Source: Luteimonas sp. MC1572
GTDB taxonomy: Bacteria > Pseudomonadota > Gammaproteobacteria > Xanthomonadales > Xanthomonadaceae
NCBI RefSeq assembly: GCF_016615815.1
Contig: NZ_CP067112.1
Span: 1,984,001 to 2,048,000 of the forward strand
Reading direction: 5' to 3'
DNA length: 64,000 nt
A model generated the notes under the pieces. That model had not been told where the DNA came from. It did not search any database and was given only the letters and a program-made list of their open reading frames with translations. Shown one piece after another: positions 27,050-34,890 of this stretch. The stretch's first letter is position 1; each line of letters opens with the position of its first letter. The position numbers and the translations under genes were made by a program.

Positions 27050-28005
27050 GCCGCGTCCCTCCACCCGGAACCCCGCTGGACCACGAGGAGCGCGAGTTCG
27101 CGGCGTTGCTCGCGCGCGACCGGCCGTCCACCGGGCCGTCGCCCACGCTGGATGCCGCGATCCTGGCAACGGCACGCAAGGCGGCGCGCGACGAGACTGC
27201 CGTGGCGCCACGCCGTACCCGTCGCCCGCGCATGGCGTGGGCGACCGGTGCGGGTCTGGCGGCGTCGCTGGTGCTTGCCGTCGGCGTGGCTTGGCAGATC
27301 CGTCCGCAGGGCGACGCGATCGAAGTACCGGACGAAGCGCCGCGCGCGGCTGCGTCCCGCGACATGGGCGATGCCCCGTCACGCCCGGCGCCTGCCGCGG
27401 AGCTGCAGGTGGCGGCGCCCGCCAGCAGCGCACCAGCCGACACCACCCAGGACGCAGCGTCGCGCGCCGAGCCGCGACCGGCAGCCGCGCGGTCGATGGC
27501 CGCATCCGGCACACCTTCCGCACCGCCCGATGACGCAACGCCCGTGATGGAGATGCCGCCTGCTCCGCCAGCGCCACCGCCGCCGGCGCCTGTCGTGTTC
27601 GACGCGCCGGAGCCCACGGCCGCCGCTGTCGCTCCGCGACGCGAAGCCGGACAGCAGGCCGACGCCGAGCGCCTGCGCCGGGCCGAGGACGAAGCTGCAG
27701 ACGCCGCGCAACGGCGTGCGATGCGCACGCCACAGGACGCGGCACGTCCCGCCGCGGCGGCAGCCGCGAAAGCAGCGCCCGCGCCTCCGCCGCCGGTGGA
27801 AGACGACCACGCGTACGACCAGCCGCTGGACGATGCCCCTCCGGCCTCGGCCGACGCCCCGGAAGTGCGCGAGGCGTGGCTGGCGCGCATCCGCGAGCTG
27901 GTGGCCGAAGAGCGCTACGCCGAGGCACGCGCCAGCTTTGACGAATTCCGCCGCCGCTATCCCGACGTGGCCGTGCCGCGCGACCTGCGGGTGCTGCTGC
28001 CGTAA
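27046..28005 (+). CDS. Putative anti-sigma factor, single-pass membrane protein
   Basis: A 319-residue protein: a short cytoplasmic part (1-62; HEEREFAALLARDRPS), one transmembrane helix at about 64-83 (AWATGAGLAASLVLAVGVAW), a long alanine/proline-rich periplasmic linker (90-270) and a C-terminal helical segment (EVREAWLARIRELVAEERYAEARASFDEFRRRYP). It has no HCC zinc motif. The linker contains APVVFDAPEPT followed by GQQADAERL, matching the linker of the VWA lipoprotein at 21637. The start overlaps the sigma gene stop by four bases, the usual arrangement of sigma/anti-sigma pairs. The role is inferred from topology and position. Confidence 0.75.
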   Translation: MSRVPPPGTPLDHEEREFAALLARDRPSTGPSPTLDAAILATARKAARDETAVAPRRTRRPRMAWATGAGLAASLVLAVGVAWQIRPQGDAIEVPDEAPRAAASRDMGDAPSRPAPAAELQVAAPASSAPADTTQDAASRAEPRPAAARSMAASGTPSAPPDDATPVMEMPPAPPAPPPPAPVVFDAPEPTAAAVAPRREAGQQADAERLRRAEDEAADAAQRRAMRTPQDAARPAAAAAAKAAPAPPPPVEDDHAYDQPLDDAPPASADAPEVREAWLARIRELVAEERYAEARASFDEFRRRYPDVAVPRDLRVLLP

Positions 28006-28592
28006 TGCGCACCACCCTGGCCGCGCCCGCGACCCACGAGATCCTCGTCCGCCACAGCCGCTTCCTCGCCCACGCCGCGCCGGTGGAATCGGCCGACGAA
28101 GCGGTCGCGTTCATGGCCGCCGTGTCGGTGCCCGATGCCACCCACAACTGCTGGGCGTGGCGGATCGGCGCCGGCTACCGCTCCAGCGACGATGGCGAAC
28201 CCGCCGGCACCGCCGGTCGCCCGATCCTCGCCGCCATCGATGGCCAGGGGCTGGACGGCGTGGCGGTGGTGGTGACGCGCTGGTACGGCGGCATCAAGCT
28301 CGGCGCCGGCGGCCTGGTGCGCGCCTATGGCGGCGCGGCCGCCGAGTGCCTGCGCACGGCGCCGCGGCGCGACGTCATCGACATGGTGGAGCTGCGCGTG
28401 GCCTGCGGCTTCGCCGACTGCGGCGAAGTGCATGCGGCGCTTGCGGCATTCGCCGTCGAAAAGCTGGCGGAGACCTTCGACGCCGACGGTGCGCACTTCC
28501 ATCTGCGGCTGCCTGTGGATGCCGTGGAAGGCTTCCGTACGCGGCTGCGCGACGCCACCCGCGACCGCGTGCGCATCGGCGACAATGGCTGA
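28005..28592 (+). CDS. yigZ: YigZ/IMPACT family protein
   Basis: A 195-residue protein of the UPF0029/IMPACT family. Conserved segments are RHSRFLAHAAPV, DATHNCWAWRIG, SSDDGEPAGTAGRPIL (about 58-73) and VVVTRWYGGIKLGAGGLVRAYGGAA. The C-terminal half is the alpha/beta domain found in YigZ and in EF-G domain IV-like folds. The biochemical role is not established; a ribosome-associated or regulatory role is suggested by the eukaryotic IMPACT protein. The ATG shares one base with the stop of the preceding gene, and its stop shares one with the ABC exporter start, so three genes are coupled. Confidence 0.87.
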   Translation: MRTTLAAPATHEILVRHSRFLAHAAPVESADEAVAFMAAVSVPDATHNCWAWRIGAGYRSSDDGEPAGTAGRPILAAIDGQGLDGVAVVVTRWYGGIKLGAGGLVRAYGGAAAECLRTAPRRDVIDMVELRVACGFADCGEVHAALAAFAVEKLAETFDADGAHFHLRLPVDAVEGFRTRLRDATRDRVRIGDNG

Positions 28593-30448
28593 TGGCCCGA
28601 TTCTCGCAAACGTCCCGGCAGGCAAGCCCACCCCCCGCAGCCGACGGCAGCAACGCGCCACCCGGCGACACGACGCCCGTCGGCGACCGCAAGGCGCCGT
28701 TCGCAAGCCTGCGCGGCCTGCTGCCGTTCCTGGCGCGGCACAAGGGCCTGCTGGTGGCCTGGCTGCTCGCGCTGATCGCGTCCAGCACCGCCACGCTCAG
28801 CCTGCCGGTGGCGGTGCGCTTCATGATCGACCGCGGCTTTGCCAGCGGCTCCGGCATCGACGCCGCCTTCGGCCTGCTGCTTGCTGTCGCGGTGGCGCTG
28901 GCGCTGGCCACGGCGGCACGGTTCTTCTTCGTGTCGCTGCTCGGCGAGCGGGTGGTCGCCGACCTGCGCAACCAGCTGTACGGGCATCTGATCGGGCTGG
29001 ACCAGGCCTTCTTCTCGCGCAGCCGCTCCGGCGAGCTGGTCTCGCGCCTCACGGCTGATACCGAGCTGCTGCGCAGCGTGGTGGCGACCAGCATGTCGGT
29101 GGCCCTGCGCAGCACGGTGATGGTGCTGGGCAGCGTGGCGATGATGGTGGTCACCAGCCCCAGGCTGGCGCTGTGGACCCTGGTCGGCATCCCGCTCTTC
29201 GTGCTGCCGCTGGTGCTGGGCGGCCGCCGCCTGCAGCGCATCTCGCGGCAGAGCCAGGACCGCATCGCCGATGCCAACGCACTCGCCAACGAGACCCTGG
29301 GCGCGGTGTCCACGGTGCAGGCACATGCCCGCGAGGAACACGAGCGCACGCGCTTCGGCGCCGCCGTGGCCATGTCGGTCGCGACCGCGCGTCGCCGCAT
29401 CACCGTGCAGGCGATGGTGACTGCGGTCGCCATCACCGCGGTGTTCGGCGCGATCACGCTGGTGCTGTGGTCGGGCGCGCACGACGTGGCCGGCGGCACC
29501 ATGACCGCGGGCACGCTAGGCCAGTTCGTGCTGTACGCGCTGTTCGGCGGCGGCTCGGTGGGCGCGCTGGCCGAGGTCTGGAACGAACTGCAGAAAGCCG
29601 CCGGCGGCATGGGGCGCATCAGCGAACTGCTTGACGAACGCGCGCTCGTCGCGACACCTGCAGCACCGGCCGTGCTGCCGCAGCCGGTGCGCGGCGAGGT
29701 CGCGCTGCGCGACGTCACCTTCCATTATCCGTCGCGCCCGGACATGCCGGCACTGCACGGCTTCACGCTGGCCGTGGCACCCGGCGAGACCGTCGCGCTG
29801 GTCGGCCCGTCGGGCGCCGGCAAGAGCACGGTGTTCTCGCTGCTGCTGCGCTTCTACGACCCGCAGTCGGGCACGCTGACGCTGGACGGCGTGGACCTGC
29901 GCACGCTCGACCCGCTCGCGCTGCGCGGCGCGATCGCCGTGGTGCCGCAGCAGCCGACGATCTTTGCCGCCAGCGCGCGCGACAACATCCGCTACGGCCG
30001 CCTGGAGGCCAGCGACGCCGAGGTGGAAGCCGCAGCGCGCGCTGCCGAGGCGCACGACTTCATCACCGCCCTGCCCGCCGGCTACGACGAACAGCTGGGT
30101 GAACGCGGCGCGCGCCTGTCCGGTGGCCAGCAGCAGCGCATCGCGATCGCCCGCGCATTGCTGCGCGACGCGCCGGTACTGCTGCTCGACGAAGCCACCT
30201 CCGCGCTCGACGCGCAGAGCGAGCGCGCCGTGCAGCACGCGCTGGAGCGGCTGATGGCCGGCCGCACCACGCTGGTGGTCGCGCATCGCCTGGCGACGGT
30301 GCTCAAGGCCGACCGCATCGTGGTGGTGGACGCCGGGCGCATCGTCGCCGAGGGCACCCACGCCGAGCTGATGGCGCAGAACGGGCTGTACGCGGAGCTC
30401 GCGCGGCTGCAGTTCCTGGATGTCCAGGGCGCGTCCGTCGACGCATAG
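28592..30448 (+). CDS. ABC exporter, fused permease and ATPase (MsbA-like half-transporter)
   Basis: A 618-residue half-transporter that dimerises in the inner membrane. Six transmembrane helices occupy about residues 45-330, with the cytoplasmic loop motif RNQLYGHLIGLDQAFFSRSRSGELVSRLTADTE. The nucleotide-binding domain (about 370-610) has Walker A GPSGAGKST, Q-loop, signature LSGGQQQR, Walker B VLLLDEATSALD and the H-loop histidine in VVAHRLATV. It resembles lipid and multidrug exporters (an ABCB-like group); the cargo is unknown. The start ATG overlaps the yigZ stop (TGATG). Confidence 0.9.
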   Translation: MARFSQTSRQASPPPAADGSNAPPGDTTPVGDRKAPFASLRGLLPFLARHKGLLVAWLLALIASSTATLSLPVAVRFMIDRGFASGSGIDAAFGLLLAVAVALALATAARFFFVSLLGERVVADLRNQLYGHLIGLDQAFFSRSRSGELVSRLTADTELLRSVVATSMSVALRSTVMVLGSVAMMVVTSPRLALWTLVGIPLFVLPLVLGGRRLQRISRQSQDRIADANALANETLGAVSTVQAHAREEHERTRFGAAVAMSVATARRRITVQAMVTAVAITAVFGAITLVLWSGAHDVAGGTMTAGTLGQFVLYALFGGGSVGALAEVWNELQKAAGGMGRISELLDERALVATPAAPAVLPQPVRGEVALRDVTFHYPSRPDMPALHGFTLAVAPGETVALVGPSGAGKSTVFSLLLRFYDPQSGTLTLDGVDLRTLDPLALRGAIAVVPQQPTIFAASARDNIRYGRLEASDAEVEAAARAAEAHDFITALPAGYDEQLGERGARLSGGQQQRIAIARALLRDAPVLLLDEATSALDAQSERAVQHALERLMAGRTTLVVAHRLATVLKADRIVVVDAGRIVAEGTHAELMAQNGLYAELARLQFLDVQGASVDA

Positions 30449-30494
30449 CCGGTATCGCTGCGCGCGTCGAAGCGCGGCACGCACGGCGAGGATC

Positions 30495-32123
30495 TCAACC
30501 TGGAAGCGCGCGCTCGATGGCGGCGTGCGTCGCCAGTTCCGCCGGCAACGTACCCATCGCCAGGCCGTGCGCACCGCCCAGGCGACTGCGACAGAACGCC
30601 TCGGCCACGGGGCTGCCGGCGCGCAGCAGCACCGACGCCTGCAGCGCGAGCGCGAGGCGTTCGACCAGCAGGCGTGCGCCGGCCTCGCCCGCGTCCGGCA
30701 GGGCCTCGCGCAAGACCACGAGCGCGGCGTCCAGCGCCGGGTGCAGGCCACGCGCGGCGTCGACCTCGGCCAGCAGCGCCGCGCCGGCCTCCGGTTCGCG
30801 CGCCAGCGCACGCAGCACGTCGAGGCACTGGATGTTGCCGCTGCCCTCCCAGATCGAATTGAGCGGCGCCTGGCGGTACAGCCGCGGCAGCAGCGATTCC
30901 TCGATGTAGCCGGCGCCGCCCAGGCATTCCTGCGCTTCGTTGACCAGCGCCGGCGCGCGGCGACAGATCCAGTACTTGCCGACCGCGGTGGCGACGCGCG
31001 CGAATGCAGCCTCGCGCGGATCGTGAGGCGCGGCATCCACGGCCCGCGCCACGCGCATCGCCAGCGCCAGCGCGGCCTCGGATTCGATCGCCAGGTCGGC
31101 CAGCACGTTGCGCATCAGCGGCTGCTCCGCGAGGCGCTTGCCGAACGCGCTGCGGTGCCGGCAATGGTGGATCGCCTGCGCCAGCGCCATGCGCGTGCCG
31201 GCAGCGGAGCCGAGCATGCAGTCGAGGCGCGTGAGCATCACCATCTGCAGGATCGTCGCCACGCCGCGGCCCTCGTCGCCCACGCGCCACGCGGTCGCAC
31301 CCTGGAATTCCACCTCCGACGACGCGTTCGACCAGTCGCCGAGCTTGTCCTTGAGGCGCATCAGCGTGAATGCGTTGCGGCCACCGTCGGGCAGGCGCCG
31401 CGGCATGAGGAAGCAGCTCAATCCACCCGCCGCCTGCGCCAGCACCAGGAAGCCGTCGGACATCGGCGCCGAGAAGAACCACTTGTGCCCGCGCAGCGCG
31501 TAGGCATCGCCCGCCACGGCATCGCCATCGGCGAGCGGCGTGGCGGTGGTGGTATTGGCGCGTACGTCGCTGCCGCCCTGCTTCTCGGTCATGCCCATGC
31601 CGATGGTGACGCCCGGCTTGGTGTGGATGGCGACATCCGACGCGTCGTAGCGGCAGCTCGCGACCTTGTCCGCCCACTCCCGCAGCGCCGGGGCCTGGCG
31701 CAGGGCCGGCACCGCGGCATGGGTCATGGTCAGCGGGCAGCTGGTACCGGGCTCCACCTGATGGTGCAGGTAGCTCAGCGCCGCGCGCGCGACGTGGGCA
31801 CCCGCGCCGGGCTGCGCCCAGGACAGGCCGGCGACACCGTGCTCCACCGCGACCTGCATCAGCCGGTGGTAGTTGGGGTGGAACTCCACCACGTCGATGC
31901 GCTGGCCGAAGCGGTCGTGCGTGCGCAGCCGCGGGCGGTCGCGATGGGCGTCGTGCGACAGCGCCAGCAGCTCGCCGCCGGCGATCGCGCCATACCCGGC
32001 CACGCGCGACGCGAATGACGCCGCGCCCTCGCGCGCCAGCGCTTCGCGCAGGACGGCGTCATCGGCCCAGAGGTCGCGCGGCGCGAACTCCGGCGGCTGG
32101 TTGTCGACGACATGCGTGCCCAT
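30495..32123 (-). CDS. aidB: AidB-like acyl-CoA dehydrogenase family protein
   Basis: A 542-residue flavoprotein, the length of E. coli AidB. It has the AidB-type segments TKPGVTIGMGMTEKQGGSDVRANTT, RGHKWFFSAPMSDGFLVLAQA and NSIWEGSGNIQCLDVLRAL, including the conserved glutamate in WEGSGN. AidB is induced during adaptation to alkylating agents, binds DNA through its C-terminal domain and has weak isovaleryl-CoA dehydrogenase activity. No ada or alkB gene lies nearby, so whether this copy belongs to an alkylation response is open. It is convergent with the ABC exporter and followed 27 bases upstream by a small unknown gene. Confidence 0.85.
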   Translation of the reverse strand: MGTHVVDNQPPEFAPRDLWADDAVLREALAREGAASFASRVAGYGAIAGGELLALSHDAHRDRPRLRTHDRFGQRIDVVEFHPNYHRLMQVAVEHGVAGLSWAQPGAGAHVARAALSYLHHQVEPGTSCPLTMTHAAVPALRQAPALREWADKVASCRYDASDVAIHTKPGVTIGMGMTEKQGGSDVRANTTTATPLADGDAVAGDAYALRGHKWFFSAPMSDGFLVLAQAAGGLSCFLMPRRLPDGGRNAFTLMRLKDKLGDWSNASSEVEFQGATAWRVGDEGRGVATILQMVMLTRLDCMLGSAAGTRMALAQAIHHCRHRSAFGKRLAEQPLMRNVLADLAIESEAALALAMRVARAVDAAPHDPREAAFARVATAVGKYWICRRAPALVNEAQECLGGAGYIEESLLPRLYRQAPLNSIWEGSGNIQCLDVLRALAREPEAGAALLAEVDAARGLHPALDAALVVLREALPDAGEAGARLLVERLALALQASVLLRAGSPVAEAFCRSRLGGAHGLAMGTLPAELATHAAIERALPG

Positions 32124-32150
32124 GGCGCGCTCCCCTCCGGGTGCTACGGG

Positions 32151-32489
32151 TCAGTCGGCTGCGCCGGTCCCGCGCGCCGGGGAGGTCAGCATGTGCTCCG
32201 GCACCACGCCACCGCGGCGCGGCTGCGGCCCCACGACGACCGTGGTCGCCTTGTTGGCGATGATGTACGGCTTCACGTCGTCGATGAAACGCAGCTTGCC
32301 GGTCGCGCGGTCCGCGAACTGCTTGGCGGTGATCCGCACGTGGCAGTTGAGGAACGGCCCGGCGATGTTGCGGCCCTTGGACACGTAGACGATGCGGCCG
32401 TCGCGGTCGCGGCCCAGCACCAGGCGCTCCTGCTTGCGGGTGGTGCTGTAGATCCAGCCGGGCTGGATGTCGGATTCAGGGATTGCCAT
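32151..32489 (-). CDS. Small basic protein of unknown function
   Basis: A 112-residue protein I do not recognise. It begins MAIPESDIQPGWIYSTTRKQ and continues with LVLGRDRDGRIVYVSKGRN and CHVRITAKQFADRATGKLRF, alternating beta strands that suggest a small barrel or SH3-like fold, then a flexible tail. No signal peptide or membrane helix is visible. AGGCGGAC lies about eight bases before the ATG, and codon use matches the neighbours, so it is likely real. It sits between an AidB-like gene and a DUF72 gene on the same strand. Confidence 0.65.
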   Translation of the reverse strand: MAIPESDIQPGWIYSTTRKQERLVLGRDRDGRIVYVSKGRNIAGPFLNCHVRITAKQFADRATGKLRFIDDVKPYIIANKATTVVVGPQPRRGGVVPEHMLTSPARGTGAAD

Positions 32490-32563
32490 GGGGGCTGTCC
32501 GCCTGGGTTCGGAAACGATGCACAGCGTAGTCGCAGCGGTGAAGGCATGCACGCCCCGGCGCG

Positions 32564-33313
32564 TCAGCTGACCGCTAGGGCCTGAAATGCGGCGGCATTC
32601 GGCGTGGCATGGCCGTGCGCGGTGTTGTCGAACACGACCCAGGCCGCGCTTCCGCGCGGCGTCGAGGCGACCACGCGCGCCGCGAGCGCGGCCAGCGCTT
32701 CGGCGTCGTAATCGCTGTAGTAGATCCGCGGCGCGCCATGCCAGCGCCAGTAGCGCAGCGACGGGTCGCCACCCGGTTCCGCCGCTGCCGCGACCGGCGC
32801 CGGATCCGCCGCAACCCGTGCGATGTGGTGCCGCTGCCACAGCGCGTCGACGCGCGGCGCGAACCAGCTGGCGTGGCGTGGCTCGCAGGCGATGCCGCCC
32901 GCCCAGCGCCGGCGCAGCATGGCGAAGAACGTGGCCGCCACGCGGCCATCGAACGCGAGGCTCGGCGGCAGCTGCACCAGCAGGCAGCCGAGCTTGTCGC
33001 CCAGCCCACCGGCCTGGTCGAGGAAGGCATCGAGCAGCGGGCCGCTGCCCTGCAGGCGCTGGTCATGGGTAATCGTCCTCGGCAGCTTGGCCGAGAACTG
33101 GAAGCCTGCGGGCACCGTGGCCGCCCAGCGCTCGTATGTGGCCCTTCGGTGCGGACGGTGGAACGAAGAGTTGATCTCCGCCATCGCAAAGCGGCTCGCG
33201 TAGGTGGCGAGCATGCTGTCACCGGCAGCGAACAGCTGGCGATGGCCGGCGGCGATCGACCAGCCGGCGGTGCCGGTGCGGACCGCGGTGCTGGCGGCAG
33301 GGGAACGTGGCAT
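32564..33313 (-). CDS. DUF72 (YecE family) TIM-barrel protein
   Basis: A 249-residue protein of the widespread DUF72 family. It shows GTAGWSIAAGH near the N terminus, FAMAEINSSFHRPHRRATYERWA, FSAKLPRTITHDQRL, CLLVQLPPSLAFD, ACEPRHASWF, LRYWRWHGAPRIYYSDYD and the closing VVFDNTAHGHATPNA. The biochemical function is not known. ATG 33313 restores the usual start a few residues before the GTAGWS motif; upstream in-frame codons have no family similarity. It diverges from the Nei/Fpg-like gene across a 155-base promoter region. Confidence 0.88.
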   Translation of the reverse strand: MPRSPAASTAVRTGTAGWSIAAGHRQLFAAGDSMLATYASRFAMAEINSSFHRPHRRATYERWAATVPAGFQFSAKLPRTITHDQRLQGSGPLLDAFLDQAGGLGDKLGCLLVQLPPSLAFDGRVAATFFAMLRRRWAGGIACEPRHASWFAPRVDALWQRHHIARVAADPAPVAAAAEPGGDPSLRYWRWHGAPRIYYSDYDAEALAALAARVVASTPRGSAAWVVFDNTAHGHATPNAAAFQALAVS

Positions 33314-33429
33314 GCGCGGACCGGATCGAGAGGCGTCGGCACAACCGATAACATCCGTCCTCCCGTGACTCGGTGAAGCCACGGATGCGGCGACGAGCCG
33401 GTGCCAGGCGCACGGGCAGGCACCACGCG

Positions 33430-33461
33430 TTGACATGCGTGTCACCCACCGTGGCGATACT
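33430..33461 (+). promoter_or_regulatory. Promoter-like region with an operator palindrome before the Nei/Fpg-like gene
   Basis: A perfect -35 hexamer TTGACA (33430-33435) lies inside the palindrome TGACA-N4-TGTCA (33431-33444). A -10-like GATACT (33456-33461) follows, but the 20-base spacer is long. A start at about 33468 would make the mRNA leaderless. A protein bound to the palindrome would cover the -35 box. Confidence 0.4.
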
Positions 33462-33468
33462 CGCCGCC

Positions 33469-34212
33469 ATGCCGGAAGGTCCTTCCATCATCCTGCTGCG
33501 CGAGGATGCCGCGCGCTTCGCCGGCCGCAAGGTGCTGCGCGTTTCGGGCAACAGCACGCAGGACATCGAGCGCATGCGCAACCGCAAGCTGATTGCCGTG
33601 CGCAGTTGGGGCAAGCACTTCCTGCTTGAGTTCCACGGCTTCAGCCTGCGCATCCACTTCCTGCTGTTCGGCAGCTACCGCATCAACGAGGGCAAGGCCA
33701 CGCCGCCGCGCCTGAGCCTGGGCTTCAGCAAGGGCGAGGAACTCAACTTCTATGCCTGTTCGGTGCGCTTCGTCGAAGGTGCGCTCGACGACAGCTATGA
33801 CTGGCGCGGCGACGTCATGGACGACGCCTGGGACCCGGCGCTGGCGCGGCGCAAGCTGCGCGCGCAACCGGAGGCGCTGGCCGCGGACGTGCTGCTGGAC
33901 CAGGACGTGTTTGCCGGCGTGGGCAACATCATCAAGAACGAGGTGCTGCACCGGATCCGCGTGCACCCGGAAAGCACGGTCGGCGCCCTGCCCGCGCGCA
34001 AGCTGTCGGAGCTGGTTGCGCAGGCGCGTGAATACAGCTTCGACTTCTACCGCTGGAAGAAGGCCTTCGTGCTGAAGAAAAATTACCAGGTGCACACCAG
34101 GCGGAGCTGCCCGCGCGACGGCACTCCGCTGACCTTCCGAAAGCACCTCGGCCGTGCGCAGCGGCGTGCCTTCTGGTGCGACACCTGCCAGCGGCTGTAC
34201 GTCGCCGATTGA
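33469..34212 (+). CDS. Fpg/Nei family DNA glycosylase-like protein
   Basis: A 247-residue base-excision repair enzyme homologue. Pro2 (imino nucleophile after Met removal) and Glu3 are present in MPEGPSI, with the beta-hairpin lysine Lys49 in RSWGKHF. The helix-two-turn-helix carries GVGNIIKNEVL with Asn153. The C-terminal zinc finger is incomplete: Cys214, Cys237 and Cys240 remain, but the second cysteine of the first CxxC is Asp217 (CPRD). This is closer to Nei than MutM, but substrate preference (oxidised pyrimidine or purine) cannot be assigned. No Shine-Dalgarno precedes the ATG. Confidence 0.85.
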   Translation: MPEGPSIILLREDAARFAGRKVLRVSGNSTQDIERMRNRKLIAVRSWGKHFLLEFHGFSLRIHFLLFGSYRINEGKATPPRLSLGFSKGEELNFYACSVRFVEGALDDSYDWRGDVMDDAWDPALARRKLRAQPEALAADVLLDQDVFAGVGNIIKNEVLHRIRVHPESTVGALPARKLSELVAQAREYSFDFYRWKKAFVLKKNYQVHTRRSCPRDGTPLTFRKHLGRAQRRAFWCDTCQRLYVAD

Positions 34213-34300
34213 AGCGCTCTGCGCGGGAGCCGGCGTCCTTCACGCCGGCATCCGTGGCACCGGGTTTGGATAGCCAGCCCGCCCGCACGAGCCACCGCCA

Positions 34301-34825
34301 ATGCGCAGCATCCTCGCCACCCTGAAAAAGGAACACGACGCCCTCCGCGCCCTGTTCGAACAGATCAACGCCACCACCGACCGCGCCGAGAAGACGCGGA
34401 CCGACCTGCTGGAGAAGATCGAGGCGAACCTGATCCCGCACGCCAAGTGGGAGGAGCTGGTGTTCTACCCGGCGTTCGCCAAGCGCGCCTCGCACGAGCA
34501 GCTGCTGCAGCACGCCGAGGCGATCCAGGAGCATCGTGCGGTCGAGTTGACCGTACTCCCCGACCTGCACGCGTCGGACAAGACCTCGCGCCAGTTCGCC
34601 GGTTCGGTGAAGGTGCTGGGCGAATTCATCGACCACCATGCGAAGGAAGAGGAGAAGGAGATGTTCGCCTCTGCCCGCGACCTGTTCACCGCCGAAGAAC
34701 TCGCGGAGTTCGACGAGCAGTACGAGGAGTGGAAGTCGTCGTTTGTCGCGGCCGGAATCACCGCACACGCCAAGATCAAGACAGGCCTGAAGTCAGTACT
34801 GCGCAATCCGAAGGCGCCGGGCTGA
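34301..34825 (+). CDS. Hemerythrin HHE-domain protein
   Basis: A 174-residue four-helix protein of the HHE cation-binding family. Candidate diiron ligands follow the usual pattern: His12, His47 and Glu51 (PHAKWEE), His78, then His112 and Glu117 (DHHAKEEEKE). Such proteins bind oxygen or nitric oxide, or help repair oxidised iron-sulfur centres. It follows the DNA glycosylase gene by 88 bases on the same strand, so an oxidative-stress setting is plausible. No signal peptide is visible; the protein is cytoplasmic. Confidence 0.87.
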   Translation: MRSILATLKKEHDALRALFEQINATTDRAEKTRTDLLEKIEANLIPHAKWEELVFYPAFAKRASHEQLLQHAEAIQEHRAVELTVLPDLHASDKTSRQFAGSVKVLGEFIDHHAKEEEKEMFASARDLFTAEELAEFDEQYEEWKSSFVAAGITAHAKIKTGLKSVLRNPKAPG

Positions 34826-34880
34826 CGCACGTCCGCGTGCGTCGAGCCGACAGCACCGGGAGCGCCACGTGGCGCCCCGG
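34824..34880. terminator. Two stem-loops between convergent genes
   Basis: GACGCACG (34824-34831) pairs with CGTGCGTC (34836-34843). A second stem, CCGGG-A-GCGCCAC with GTGGCGC-CCCGG, spans 34856-34880 with one mismatch. They lie between the hemerythrin gene and the minus-strand SDR-like gene. Neither has a T-run. Confidence 0.45.
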
Positions 34881-34890
34881 CGCATGCTGC

